A stretch of DNA of 64,000 nt, taken from Elusimicrobiota bacterium (GTDB lineage Bacteria > Elusimicrobiota > Elusimicrobia > UBA1565 > JACRDR01). Where the stretch lies: assembly GCA_016194745.1 (NCBI GenBank), contig JACQBA010000016.1, positions 62,001-126,000 of the forward strand. The letters run 5' to 3'. Below the pieces are notes generated by a model. It saw only the letters and a list, made by a program, of their open reading frames with translations, did not search any database and had not been told where the DNA came from. Positions 1 through 8,789 of this stretch are shown piece by piece. Each line of letters starts with the position of its first letter. Within the stretch, counting starts at the first letter, position 1. The position numbers and the translations under genes were made by a program.

Positions 1-4
1 GGTC

Positions 5-415
5 ATGTCATTGCTGACCTTCACGACGGCGCCGTGGGCCGTGGGAATCGCCTACCGCGCGGCGAAAGGCCGCTCGGCCCCGTGGGAGACGTACGCGGCG
101 GGGTGCGTCTGGCTGTTCTCGGCGAGCTGGTTCTACGACGGCTACATCCTTCTGCGCGACGGGCGCTATCCGCCCACGTGGGCCGCCAACCTCGTGGTTT
201 CGTCGGTCTTGTACATGGCCGCCGGCCTTTTGTGGAGCGTCGACGCGGGCGAGGGCAAGCCCTTGTACTTCTCTTTCGAAGGCGACGCCTGGCCCCAGGT
301 GGAGCCCGCGCCGTTCCGGATGGTGGTCTGGCCCGCGTTGCTTTTGATCGCGGTCGGGGCGGGCATCATGCTGCCGTTCGTGTGGAGTTCGGGTCTCTCG
401 AGGTATCTGCCGTGA
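5..415 (+). CDS. Membrane protein, probably 3'-terminal part
   Basis: Predicted integral membrane protein of 136 residues counted from the first in-window ATG. It has about three hydrophobic segments, near residues 30-45, 60-78 and 105-125, separated by short polar loops, and no motif I recognise. The frame is open to the left window edge, so the true start may lie outside and this may be only the C-terminal part. It ends with TGA at 413-415. The next 145 bases are non-coding and lead to a promoter, so it appears to close a transcription unit. Function unknown. Confidence 0.5.
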   Translation: MSLLTFTTAPWAVGIAYRAAKGRSAPWETYAAGCVWLFSASWFYDGYILLRDGRYPPTWAANLVVSSVLYMAAGLLWSVDAGEGKPLYFSFEGDAWPQVEPAPFRMVVWPALLLIAVGAGIMLPFVWSSGLSRYLP

Positions 416-544
416 GCGCGGCGCCGCCGCGCGACGCCGGCGGACCGTCTGCGTAGGGCTCGTCCCGGACCGGGTATTCAGCTCCGCGCAATAGAATCTT
501 CGCTATTATTTCTCACTGCTGGCGGCTCGGCGATCGGGCCTATT

Positions 545-553
545 TGATACAAT
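545..553 (+). promoter_or_regulatory. Extended -10 promoter of the cystathionine gamma-synthase gene
   Basis: TGATACAAT is an extended -10 element (TG, one base, then TACAAT). It lies 8 nt before the ATG at 562, so transcription would start at or next to the start codon (leaderless mRNA). There is no -35-like box 17 bp upstream, as expected for an extended -10 promoter. Confidence 0.5.
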
Positions 554-561
554 GTCGCGCG

Positions 562-1731
562 ATGGCTGAAAACACGGAGCCCGACAAGGCGAAATTCGCG
601 ACGCGCGCGGTGCACGCGGGGCAGACTCCCGATCCAGCGACCGGCGCGATCATGACGCCCGTCTACCTAACGTCGACGTACGTGCAGGAGGCGCCCGGCA
701 AGCATAAGGGCTACGACTACTCCCGCACCGTCCACCCGACGCGCCTCGCCCTTGAGCGGAACCTCGCCTCGCTCGAAGGGGGGAAATACGGTTTGTGCTT
801 CGGTTCGGGCATGGCCGCCACGACGACGATCGTCCAGGCGCTCAACTCGGGCGATCACGTCGTCTCCTGTAACGACCTCTACGGCGGCACCTACCGCGTC
901 TTCACGAAGGTATTCGAGCGCTTCGGCCTGACGTTCAGCTTCGTGGACACGTCGGACATCAAGGCCGTCGAGAAGGCGATCACGCCCAAGACCAAGCTCT
1001 TGTGGCTCGAGACGCCCTCGAATCCGCTTCTCAAGATCTCGGACATCAAGGCGCTGAGCGAGCTCGCCCATTCGAAGAAGATCCTCGTCGCGGTCGACAA
1101 CACCTTCGCGACGCCGTATCTCCAGGAGCCGCTTGCGCTCGGCGCCGACCTCGTCGCTCATTCGACGACGAAGTATCTCGGCGGTCACTCGGACGTGGTG
1201 GGCGGCGCGATCGTCACTAACGATAAGGAGCTCCACGACAAACTCAAATTCCTACAGAATGCGGTGGGGGCTATTCCCGGCCCGATGGACTGCTTCCTCG
1301 TCCTGCGCGGGACGAAGACGCTGCACCTGCGCATGGAGCGCCACGGCGAGAACGCGATGAAGATCGCGGAGCATCTCTCGAAGCACAAGGAGATCGCGAA
1401 GGTTCACTACCCCGGACTCAAGACGCATCCCGGCCACGAACTCGCGAAGCGTCAAATGCGCGGCTTCGGCGGCATGATCTCCTTCGAGCTCAAGGGAGAC
1501 CTTGACCGTGCGATGCGCATGATTACGAAAACGAAGGTTTTCTCCTTGGCCGAGAGCCTCGGCGGCGTCGAGTCCTTGATCGGCCATCCCGCGAGCATGA
1601 CGCACGGCTCGATCCCGCGGGAAGAGCGGCTCAAGGCGGGTCTCGCCGATGGACTTATACGACTGTCAGTGGGCGTGGAGGATGCCGGTGACTTGATTGC
1701 AGATTTGGACGCCGCGATCGCGTCGGCTTAG
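562..1731 (+). CDS. metB: Cystathionine gamma-synthase / gamma-lyase family PLP enzyme
   Basis: PLP-dependent Cys/Met metabolism enzyme of 389 residues, the usual family length. The cofactor lysine is K204 in STTKYLGGHSD. The N-terminal VHAGQTPDP, the YSRTVHPTR segment, the FGSGMAA loop and the C-terminal LSVGVED stretch are all typical. It should join O-acyl-homoserine and cysteine to give cystathionine, or run the reverse gamma-lyase reaction. Sequence alone does not separate these, nor does it exclude sulfhydrylation. I chose ATG 562 over an in-frame TTG at 544 because the extended -10 box lies between them. The 3' end overlaps the convergent gene by 4 bp. It may work with the cysteine operon about 11 kb downstream. 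Confidence 0.85.
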   Translation: MAENTEPDKAKFATRAVHAGQTPDPATGAIMTPVYLTSTYVQEAPGKHKGYDYSRTVHPTRLALERNLASLEGGKYGLCFGSGMAATTTIVQALNSGDHVVSCNDLYGGTYRVFTKVFERFGLTFSFVDTSDIKAVEKAITPKTKLLWLETPSNPLLKISDIKALSELAHSKKILVAVDNTFATPYLQEPLALGADLVAHSTTKYLGGHSDVVGGAIVTNDKELHDKLKFLQNAVGAIPGPMDCFLVLRGTKTLHLRMERHGENAMKIAEHLSKHKEIAKVHYPGLKTHPGHELAKRQMRGFGGMISFELKGDLDRAMRMITKTKVFSLAESLGGVESLIGHPASMTHGSIPREERLKAGLADGLIRLSVGVEDAGDLIADLDAAIASA

Positions 1732-3203
1732 CCGACGCTGCCATCGCCGCCGCCTTCGGCCACTTCCAGCTGCTTGTCCGCGCCTTTCTCGTCATCCTTC
1801 CAATCCGAAGTCTTAACATCGTCCTCTCTGCGGACTCCTTCGGCGCTTCGAAGGTACTCGTTTGCCCCTTCTTCATAGTTCGTCACGCGATCCCCGGAGT
1901 AGGCCGATCCTAGGCCCTCGTTGCCCTCCTTCACTTGTTGACCTTGCCCTGGGCTCGGAGCTCCCCCTCCGCCGCCCTTGCCCATCGCGCCGATCATGGC
2001 GGACGCGACTTGTCCGGCCGCCTGGATCGCGGCGGCGGCGATCTGCGCGTTGGCCTGCACTTGGGCCGCCTTCAGCTGCCAGGAGCCCTTCGTGTTCTCT
2101 TCGTCGTGCATCTTATCGCGGCCGAACTCGTCCCACTCCTTTTTCTTCCATTTTAGATCGATGCTCTTCTCCATCTCCATCTTCGTGCGGAGATAGATGA
2201 GCGACTCCTTCTGCTCGGTCTTGTTGTCCTTGGGATTGGCGCCGTCCTTCTTGTCGCTCGCGGCGATCGGCGAGCTGGCTCCGTAGCCGCCGCCTCCCGC
2301 CGCGGCCATCCCGCCGCCGCTGTTGAGCGAGTCCCGGACCATCTCGTAGCTTCCGCCGCCCGCGCCGGTGCCGTTGCGGTTGAGCAGGCTCGCCTGCAAC
2401 GAGGCGGAGGCGCGCAGGGAGTCGATCGAGCCGCTGACCTGGCTCGCTCCGCGCGCGGAGACGCCCTTATATCCGGGCGCCGACACGACGGAACTGAGGG
2501 AGCTGTGCGTCGGGCTACCGTGGGGCACGTTCTTCGCCGACAGCGGCGTCAGCGCGGACGCGCTCGCGCTGGCGGCACCGGAGCCGCCGCCGCTCGGTCC
2601 GCCGCCCAAGCCCTTGAGCGCGGTCGTCAATTTGCTCGCGACCGTGGACTTGGACGCGCTGAACGCCGCCTTGGCGCCGTCCCGCGCCGCTTCCTTCACG
2701 GTGGAGCTCCAGCCGGTATCTTTGGGAGCCGGCGCTGCCGCGTCGGCCGTCTTGGGGATGGCGTCATCGCGGTCGGGGATGATGAGATAACCCGGGTCGC
2801 GGACGTTGAGGGGCGTGATGCGCCCGTTGTTGACGCCGTTCGCGGAGGAGCCCGGAGCGCCGTAGCCGCCGGCACCCGGCTCGAATGGGCTGCCTGCGCC
2901 GAAGCGGGGATCGTTGAGCCCGCCCCCGGGACCGATCGATCGCGAGTCTCCCGGCGCCGAGATGAAGTGCTCGACTATCGGAGCGAGGAGGAGCACGCCC
3001 AGAGCGGACGTGATCACGGCCATGTCCTTCTTGTAGAAGCGGAGGATCAGTTCGCGCAGCGAGCTTCCCTTGGAGGCGCCGAGCTTCATCCGCGAGATCA
3101 CGCCCACGGCGGGGGGCTTGCCGAGTATTTGGACCGGCGCCACGCCGACGGCCGGCTTGTCCTTAGAGGTCTCTTGCCCGGGCTTTTTCAGGAACAGCGG
3201 CAT
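1728..3203 (-). CDS. Gly/Ala/Ser-rich membrane-anchored protein of unknown function
   Basis: A 491-residue protein I cannot assign to a family. Residues 1-55 are basic and cytoplasmic-looking, followed by one hydrophobic segment (about 60-80, ITSALGVLLLAPIVEHFI). After that comes a long low-complexity region rich in Gly, Ser, Ala and Pro, then a charged Lys/Glu/Asp helical stretch (about 330-400), an Ala/Gln patch and an acidic Gly-rich tail. This suggests a bitopic or envelope-anchored scaffold. The start at 3203 is supported by GGAGG seven bases upstream. An intrinsic terminator separates it from the upstream gene on the same strand. Confidence 0.7.
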   Translation of the reverse strand: MPLFLKKPGQETSKDKPAVGVAPVQILGKPPAVGVISRMKLGASKGSSLRELILRFYKKDMAVITSALGVLLLAPIVEHFISAPGDSRSIGPGGGLNDPRFGAGSPFEPGAGGYGAPGSSANGVNNGRITPLNVRDPGYLIIPDRDDAIPKTADAAAPAPKDTGWSSTVKEAARDGAKAAFSASKSTVASKLTTALKGLGGGPSGGGSGAASASASALTPLSAKNVPHGSPTHSSLSSVVSAPGYKGVSARGASQVSGSIDSLRASASLQASLLNRNGTGAGGGSYEMVRDSLNSGGGMAAAGGGGYGASSPIAASDKKDGANPKDNKTEQKESLIYLRTKMEMEKSIDLKWKKKEWDEFGRDKMHDEENTKGSWQLKAAQVQANAQIAAAAIQAAGQVASAMIGAMGKGGGGGAPSPGQGQQVKEGNEGLGSAYSGDRVTNYEEGANEYLRSAEGVRREDDVKTSDWKDDEKGADKQLEVAEGGGDGSVG

Positions 3204-3317
3204 AGAGCTGCCTCCGCCACCATGCTGCTCCCGCTCGCCGAAGCCGATCCAGGGTGTCTAGGCGTCGAGGGAGTCCCCACTCATACGAATAGCCCCGGAG
3301 GAAATCGATTCGGTAAC

Positions 3318-3379
3318 AAAAAAGAGGCCCCTGGTCTCGCGGTCTCCATTGGCGGAGATCCTACTGCCAGGGGTTTCTT
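3318..3379 (-). terminator. Rho-independent terminator after the coiled-coil/propeller gene
   Basis: A 13-bp stem (3322-3334 with 3367-3379, two G-U pairs) encloses a second small hairpin (about 3341-3358). Read on the minus strand, the stem is followed by six T residues (3318-3323). It is placed to end transcripts of the gene at 3478-5976. The branched shape is unusual for a plain terminator. Confidence 0.65.
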
Positions 3380-3477
3380 ACTTCCGCCCTATGCGCTCCA
3401 CATATTCTTCGCGGGAGCGTCCCTCTAGGGCTTCACCAATACTATAGCTCCAGAAAGTCCCGACGGCAAGGGGGCGG

Positions 3478-5976
3478 CTAGAGTTGCGTCTTGAGCATCC
3501 ACTTCGGGCGCTCGACGATGCGATTGACCCCGTCCTCGCCGATCCATAGGCGGCCGTCCTTCCAGGCGAAGCAGGACATACCTAAAGGAAGGTCCCTGAA
3601 GCCGAGGATGTCGCGGACGCGGAGGATATTGCGGGGGGAGAGCTCCGGCGGGAGAGACTGCTCGTAGAAGAAGCCCGTCTGCGGGTCCATCGACCAAAAA
3701 GAGCCGTCCTTCGATTGGCCCCCCGTGGGCGGATAGGGAAGCGGATACGACGCCAAGACCGAGAGCGACTCGTCGAGGTTGTGCTGGTAAATCCGGCGCG
3801 TCTCCAGATCGGACGTCCACAGGTTTTTTCCGTCGAACCAGATCCCGGAGGGGTTCGGTCCGGGCGCGGGCCAGTTCTGCTCCACGCTCAGCGCGTTGTC
3901 CTTCTTGTGGCGCCAGATTCTCCGGCTCCACCCGTCGATCGAGAAGACGTACTGCCCGGAGGCGGCGACGGCCTTCAAGCGCGAATTGGGAAACGGATAT
4001 TTCTTGGCGATCTGCAGCTCCGAGCCGGCGCGGCGCATCTTGAAGATCGCCTGTTCGCTCCAATCCGAGACCCACAGATCGTCCCCGTCCCAGCTCATGC
4101 CGCTCGCGTGCGCGAACGGAACCGCGTAGTCGCGCCCGAGGGGCGCTTGGGACCACGCGAAGGCGGCCGCGAGCGCCGCGGCGAGGGCGAGCGCCCAGAC
4201 GATCCGGATCCGGCGCCGCGGCGACGGATGCGCGACTGGGGCCGCGGAGGGAGCGGACGGATGCTCCAGCAGCCTCTGCCGCTCCCGCCTCAGATCGTTG
4301 GTCTCGCGGACGGTCGCGACGAGCTCCCGCTCGAGCGACTCCGCTTTGGCCTTGGATTCCTTGAGCAGGCGCTGCAGGTTCTCGGCGCCCTCGCTGTGTT
4401 CCTTCTCGGGTTTCGGCACGGCGGCGTCCGCCTTGAGCTTTTGGTTCTCCTGGCGCAGCTCGCCCAGCTCCCTCGCGTGGTTGAAGAGCTCCAGGCGCAG
4501 CTTCTTCAACTCCTCGATCTGCGACTTCGATTCCTGCTTCTGACGCACCTCGTGGATCTGCGCCTGCCGTTGCGCCTCGCTCGCGCGCAGTTCCTCGGCG
4601 ATGCGCAGATGCTTCTCTAGCTCGCGAAACGCCTGCTCCTTTTGCGCCGAAAGCTGATTGCGCAGGTCGCGCTCCTCGTCGAGGTGCTCGCGCAGCTTCT
4701 GTTCGAACTCGTCGGTGAGGTGGCGGTGTTCCTCCGCGTATTTCTCCTGCAGCTCGACGATCATGTCGCGATGGCTTTCCCGCAAGTGTCCGATCTGCGT
4801 CTCCAGCTTGCGGACCTCGGCCTGGTCGCGCTCGTTGAGATCGTTTTCCTTTTGGCGGAGGCCCTCGTGCCGGGCGTTGAGCTCTTCTTGATGCGCGCGC
4901 ATGCGTTCCTGAATCTCGGCGTTGACGCGCGCCTCGAGCGCGAGGATCTCGGTCTGGTGCATCGCGGCCTGCTCGCGGCGGTCCTTGAGGCGTTCCTCGA
5001 GCTCCTGTTCCAAGCGGGTCTCGAGCGAGCGGACTTGCTGCTCGTGCGCGGCCCGGAGGGCCTGCGATTGGGCGTCTTGTTCCGCCCGGCTCGCGAGGAG
5101 CTCCTGGCGGTGCCGGTCGTCGCGCTCCGCGGCGGCCTGTTGAGCGGCCGCGAGCGCCTGCTCGAGCTCGTGCAACCGGGCTTCGCGCGCCCTCAGGTCC
5201 GCGTCGAGCTGGTCCTTCTCCTGGCCCCAGCGCGTCTGGGCGACGCGGACGGCGAAGCCTTGGCGGGCGTCGAGCTGGCGCGCTTCCTCGAAAAGCCGGG
5301 TCTTTAGGCGCTCGAACTCCTTGTGGAGCTCTTCCCGCTTCGCCGCGTACTCGTACTGCATGAGCACGAGCTTCTGGTGGTATTGATCGCCTTGCTTTTG
5401 GAGCTGCTCGGTCAGGTCCTCTCGGAAGCGCGACTCCTTCTCGCTTTGGAGGATCGACTCTTCCTGGCGCTGGCGGGCGACGTCCCGCAACTGGGCGTCG
5501 TAGCGGCTCTGCGCCTCCGAAAGCGCCTGGGCGTGGGAGGCCTCCATCGCCGCGATCCGCTTGGCGTACTCGTCTAGATCCCGCTTGTGCCGCTCCTCGG
5601 CGTTGTGGACGAGGCGCCGCGCGTCGGCTTCGATGTCCGCCTTGAGGCGGTCGAGCTCCTGGCGCTGCTCGACGAGCTCCTGGACGTTGATCTGCCCGTT
5701 AAAGACGCTTTTCAGCATCCGCTCCAGCTCGTTGACGAAGGATTCCTTCCGCGCGACGTCGGCGCCGCGCTTGTCCAGGGACTGCTTGGCTGCGTCGAGA
5801 GCCTGCGCGGCTTGGTCCCGCGCCTGCTGGGTGTGGCGGAGGAGCTCCAGGGTCTCCGCTTGGGAGCGTTCGAGATGGCGCACGCGCTCCAGGGCCCAGC
5901 GCAAGGTGAGGCGCGCGGAGTCCAGGCTGGACGCGGTTTCCAGCACGCGTTCGACGTTTTCGGGTTCGTCGGCCAT
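3478..5976 (-). CDS. Coiled-coil, single-TM protein with C-terminal beta-propeller-like domain
   Basis: An 832-residue three-part protein. Residues 1-540 are almost continuous Gln/Glu/Arg/Lys-rich coiled coil without proline. A basic patch follows, then one transmembrane helix at about 575-595 (VWALALAAALAAAFAW). The last ~230 residues are an exported, repeat-containing propeller-like domain. Its blades carry a W-D/S-G-x-x-L-W pattern (SWDGDDLWVSD, GIWFDGKNLWTSD, DGRLWIGED), resembling NHL/SMP-30 type sensors. The topology suggests a cytoplasmic rod tethered to a periplasmic sensor. The promoter ends 8 nt before the ATG, so the mRNA may be leaderless. I do not know a named family with this architecture. 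Confidence 0.75.
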   Translation of the reverse strand: MADEPENVERVLETASSLDSARLTLRWALERVRHLERSQAETLELLRHTQQARDQAAQALDAAKQSLDKRGADVARKESFVNELERMLKSVFNGQINVQELVEQRQELDRLKADIEADARRLVHNAEERHKRDLDEYAKRIAAMEASHAQALSEAQSRYDAQLRDVARQRQEESILQSEKESRFREDLTEQLQKQGDQYHQKLVLMQYEYAAKREELHKEFERLKTRLFEEARQLDARQGFAVRVAQTRWGQEKDQLDADLRAREARLHELEQALAAAQQAAAERDDRHRQELLASRAEQDAQSQALRAAHEQQVRSLETRLEQELEERLKDRREQAAMHQTEILALEARVNAEIQERMRAHQEELNARHEGLRQKENDLNERDQAEVRKLETQIGHLRESHRDMIVELQEKYAEEHRHLTDEFEQKLREHLDEERDLRNQLSAQKEQAFRELEKHLRIAEELRASEAQRQAQIHEVRQKQESKSQIEELKKLRLELFNHARELGELRQENQKLKADAAVPKPEKEHSEGAENLQRLLKESKAKAESLERELVATVRETNDLRRERQRLLEHPSAPSAAPVAHPSPRRRIRIVWALALAAALAAAFAWSQAPLGRDYAVPFAHASGMSWDGDDLWVSDWSEQAIFKMRRAGSELQIAKKYPFPNSRLKAVAASGQYVFSIDGWSRRIWRHKKDNALSVEQNWPAPGPNPSGIWFDGKNLWTSDLETRRIYQHNLDESLSVLASYPLPYPPTGGQSKDGSFWSMDPQTGFFYEQSLPPELSPRNILRVRDILGFRDLPLGMSCFAWKDGRLWIGEDGVNRIVERPKWMLKTQL

Positions 5977-5984
5977 GCGGGATA

Positions 5985-6013
5985 AAGGTAACAGGGACCT
6001 TCACTTTTCGCAA
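5985..6013 (-). promoter_or_regulatory. Promoter of the coiled-coil/propeller gene
   Basis: On the minus strand TTGCGA (6008-6013), a 17-bp spacer and TACCTT (5985-5990). The -10 box ends 8 nt before the ATG at 5976 and there is no Shine-Dalgarno sequence, so the transcript is probably leaderless. Confidence 0.5.
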
Positions 6014-6104
6014 GACCCGCGTAACAAAATGTTCACGCCCTTCTCGACGAGGGAACGATTCCGCTCCTAGCTCGTATTAGGTAGGGCGTGAACCCGGAAT
6101 TTTG

Positions 6105-6110
6105 TATACT
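6105..6110 (+). promoter_or_regulatory. -10 element upstream of nadK
   Basis: TATACT matches the -10 consensus at five of six positions. No good -35 box is visible. If it is used, transcription starts near 6117. That rules out the upstream in-frame GTG (6088) and supports the ATG at 6139. Confidence 0.4.
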
Positions 6111-6138
6111 TTGTCCTCCGTTGGATAACACCCTCGCC

Positions 6139-7014
6139 ATGGGCGGCGCCATTTCTTCGGTCCACAAGGACAAGTTCATTCGTTCCGTCGTCCTATTCCA
6201 CAACGAGCAGAAGCCACAAGCCGTCCGCTGGGTGAGGTCCGTCCGTTCCCTGCTGCAGGCGAGGGGCGTCCAGGTGTGGATGGGCCACACTTCCGCCATG
6301 CGCCATCTTCCGCAGGCGGACATCGCCATCGCGCTCGGGGGAGACGGGACGATGCTGCGGGCGGCAAGACTGCTCGCGCCGAACTCCGTGCCGCTGTTGG
6401 GCATCAACACGGGCGGACTCGGGTTCTTGAGCGGCACCGACGCCGCCGATTTCCGCAAGAACATCCACTCCATCCTCGACGGCGGCTTCGTGATGCAGGA
6501 GCGGTGGATGCTCTCGGCAGAAGTCTTTCTGGGGGGCAAGTGCATCTTCGGGCCCCATATCGCCCTCAACGACTGCGTGATCCGCTGCGGCGACACGGCG
6601 CGCGCCATCACATTGCAGGCGTCCTGCGAGAACCTGTTCGTCGCGGACTACTTTGGCGACGGGCTCATCGTGTCGACGCCCACGGGCTCGACGGCGTACG
6701 CGTTGGCGGCCGGGGGCCCCGTCGTGGACCCGCGGCTGGACACGTTCCTCATCGTGCCGATCTGCCCCCACACGCTGACCCAGCGGCCGCTGATCATCCC
6801 GGCGAAACACCCGGTGTTCGTCCGGCTCGCGCAGCGCAACCGCAACGACAGGCCCGCGGCGCTCCTATCGCTCGACGGGCAGGTGAGCTGTTCGCTGAAG
6901 GTGGACGCGGAGGTGCGCATCCAGCGCTACGAGAAGCCCTTCAAGCTCCTGGTCAATCCGAAGCGCTCCTATTTCGAAGTGCTTCACAAGAAGCTGAAGT
7001 GGGGGGAGCGCTGA
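6139..7014 (+). CDS. nadK: NAD kinase
   Basis: ATP- or polyphosphate-dependent NAD kinase, which makes NADP in the cytoplasm; 291 residues, normal for the family. The diagnostic GGDGT motif lies in ALGGDGTMLRAAR. It is followed by the LGINTGGLGFL glycine loop, and the NAD-site segment STPTGSTAYALAAGGPVV is intact. The ATG at 6139 gives an N-terminus just ahead of the first beta strand (RSVVLFHNE); longer forms from GTG 6088 would begin upstream of the -10 box. recN follows after 13 bp, so the two are probably co-transcribed. Confidence 0.93.
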   Translation: MGGAISSVHKDKFIRSVVLFHNEQKPQAVRWVRSVRSLLQARGVQVWMGHTSAMRHLPQADIAIALGGDGTMLRAARLLAPNSVPLLGINTGGLGFLSGTDAADFRKNIHSILDGGFVMQERWMLSAEVFLGGKCIFGPHIALNDCVIRCGDTARAITLQASCENLFVADYFGDGLIVSTPTGSTAYALAAGGPVVDPRLDTFLIVPICPHTLTQRPLIIPAKHPVFVRLAQRNRNDRPAALLSLDGQVSCSLKVDAEVRIQRYEKPFKLLVNPKRSYFEVLHKKLKWGER

Positions 7015-7027
7015 GCGCTGAAATCCC

Positions 7028-8680
7028 ATGCTAAGGTCCCTGCGCATCAAAAACTTTGCCGTGATTTCGGAGCTCAAGCTGGAGCTTTCCAGCGGGCTCA
7101 ACGTGTTCACCGGGCAGACGGGCGCGGGCAAGTCGATCCTCATCGAGGCGCTCGGGTTCCTGCTCGGGGCGCGCGGCAGCCTCGATTGGCTCCGGTCCGG
7201 CGAGCAGCGCCTCGAGGTGACCGGGGTCTTCGACGCGGCGGATTTCTCCAAGGAGACCCTCTCGGGGCTCAAGGTCCAGGAAAAGACGGTCGCGGTACGC
7301 CGCGAGCTCGACGCCTCCGGGAAGACGCGCGCCTTCATCCACAATCAGACGGTGAACCTATCGGTGCTTTCCGAGATCGGGGATTCTCTGATCGATTTTC
7401 ACGGCCAGCACGAGCACCAGACCTTGCTCAAGCCCTCGCTGCAGCTCGATTTCCTCGATGCGTTTGGGGGCCTCGAGGAGCTCCGCGAGAAGCTCGGCGA
7501 GGCTTATGCCAAGTGGACGAGGCTCGTCGAGGAGCAGAAGTCCCTGCAGCTCTCGGACGAGGAGCGCCTCCGACGCCTCGATTTGTATCGGTTCCAGGTC
7601 AACGAGATCGACGAGGTGGCGCTTAAGGCCGGTGAGGAGGAGGAATTCGAGGCCCTGCTTCCCCGGCTCAAGAACGCCGAGCGGCTCAAGATGCTGTCGC
7701 AGCAGGCCTACGGCCTTCTCTACGACCAGGAGGGCTCGGTCCAGGAGAACCTCCTCAAGGCCGAGCGCGCGGTGGAGGAACTCGTCCGTCTCGACGCGGC
7801 TTTGGCGCCGGACCAGGACGCGCTCGCCCAGGCCCGCGCGCAGGTCCAGGACGTCGCGACGCGCCTGACCGCCTACCGCGACAAGTTGGAGGATCCGGAC
7901 CGCATCGACGAGATCCACACGCGCCTCGACCGGATCGGACGCCTGAAGAAGAAGTACGGCGCTACGGTCGCGGACATCCTGGCATACCGGGAGAGAATCG
8001 CGACCGAGCTAGCGTGGCTCGAGGACTCGAGCGCGCGCACGGCGGAGCTTGAGTCGGCCCTGAACGAGGCCCAGAAGGCGCTCGCCAAGCTCTGCGGCCA
8101 GGCTCACAAGAGCCGCATGGCCGCGGCTTCCAAGCTTTCCGAAAAGATCGCCGCCGAGATCCGCGGGCTCGGCATGGCGGGAGCGCGCCTATCGGTGTCG
8201 GTCGAGATGGAGGAGGACCGCTTCGGCCCCACGGGCTCCGATGCGGTCGAGTTCCTCATCTCCCCGAACGAGGGCGAACCCTTGAAGCCCCTCAAGTCTA
8301 TCGCGTCCGGCGGCGAGCTCTCCCGGATCATGCTGGCGCTCAAGACGGTGCTCGCCCGGGCGGACCGCGTCCGCATCCTCGTGTTCGACGAGGTGGACAC
8401 CGGCGTCGGCGGCGAGGTCGGCCGCGCGGTCGGCAAGCGTTTGGCGGACGTCTCGCGCTCGCATCAAGTTTTGTGCGTCACCCACCTGCCGCAGGTTGCG
8501 TGCTGGGCGGCGAACCATTTCCAAGTCTCCAAGGACGTGCAGGGCGGCCGGACGTTCGCCCTGGTCGAGTGCCTCGAGGGCGACCGGCGCCTCGAGGCCA
8601 TCGCGAGGATGCTCGGCGGGAAGGAAGCCACCGCCGTGAGCCGCAAGCACGCACGGGAGCTTCTCGAGGAGTGCAGATGA
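7028..8680 (+). CDS. recN: DNA repair protein RecN
   Basis: SMC-like ATPase of double-strand break repair, 550 residues. It has Walker A GQTGAGKS near residue 32, a long central coiled coil (about 150-370), the ABC signature SGGELSR, Walker B ILVFDEVDTGVGG and the H-loop VTHLPQVA. All catalytic motifs are present. The close spacing to nadK mirrors the nadK-recN neighbourhood seen in many bacteria. Repeat-rich DNA follows before gltX. Confidence 0.95.
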   Translation: MLRSLRIKNFAVISELKLELSSGLNVFTGQTGAGKSILIEALGFLLGARGSLDWLRSGEQRLEVTGVFDAADFSKETLSGLKVQEKTVAVRRELDASGKTRAFIHNQTVNLSVLSEIGDSLIDFHGQHEHQTLLKPSLQLDFLDAFGGLEELREKLGEAYAKWTRLVEEQKSLQLSDEERLRRLDLYRFQVNEIDEVALKAGEEEEFEALLPRLKNAERLKMLSQQAYGLLYDQEGSVQENLLKAERAVEELVRLDAALAPDQDALAQARAQVQDVATRLTAYRDKLEDPDRIDEIHTRLDRIGRLKKKYGATVADILAYRERIATELAWLEDSSARTAELESALNEAQKALAKLCGQAHKSRMAAASKLSEKIAAEIRGLGMAGARLSVSVEMEEDRFGPTGSDAVEFLISPNEGEPLKPLKSIASGGELSRIMLALKTVLARADRVRILVFDEVDTGVGGEVGRAVGKRLADVSRSHQVLCVTHLPQVACWAANHFQVSKDVQGGRTFALVECLEGDRRLEAIARMLGGKEATAVSRKHARELLEECR

Positions 8681-8696
8681 GGCCGGGGGTAGGGGA

Positions 8697-8781
8697 TCGG
8701 GGGTCGGGGGTCGACACGGCTCTTCATGAAGAGTCGATCGCCGTTTCCGATCTCCGACCTCCGACCTCCGATCTCCGAACC
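8697..8781 (+). repeat. Short tandem repeats and palindrome between recN and gltX
   Basis: Three elements share the 109-bp gap. A G-rich stretch with TCGGGGG steps lies near 8697-8712. A perfect 14-bp palindrome CTCTTCATGAAGAG spans 8720-8733. Five consecutive 7-bp units of form CCGANCT or close variants occupy 8747-8781. The G-rich and C-rich arms are partly complementary, so the transcript could fold. Whether this is a dispersed genomic repeat or a gltX leader cannot be told from one copy. Confidence 0.5.
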
Positions 8782-8789
8782 AAAATCAT

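Noticed and set aside
416..544. Checked as a possible tRNA or small RNA gene
   Set aside because: No cloverleaf or T-arm consensus is visible and there is no terminator hairpin with a T-run.
6088..6138. GTG start giving a longer NAD kinase
   Set aside because: A good -10 box at 6105-6110 lies downstream of it, and the extra residues are not typical of the family.
8747..8781. Regular short repeats considered as a CRISPR array
   Set aside because: The units are 7 bp and contiguous, with no spacers and no cas genes.
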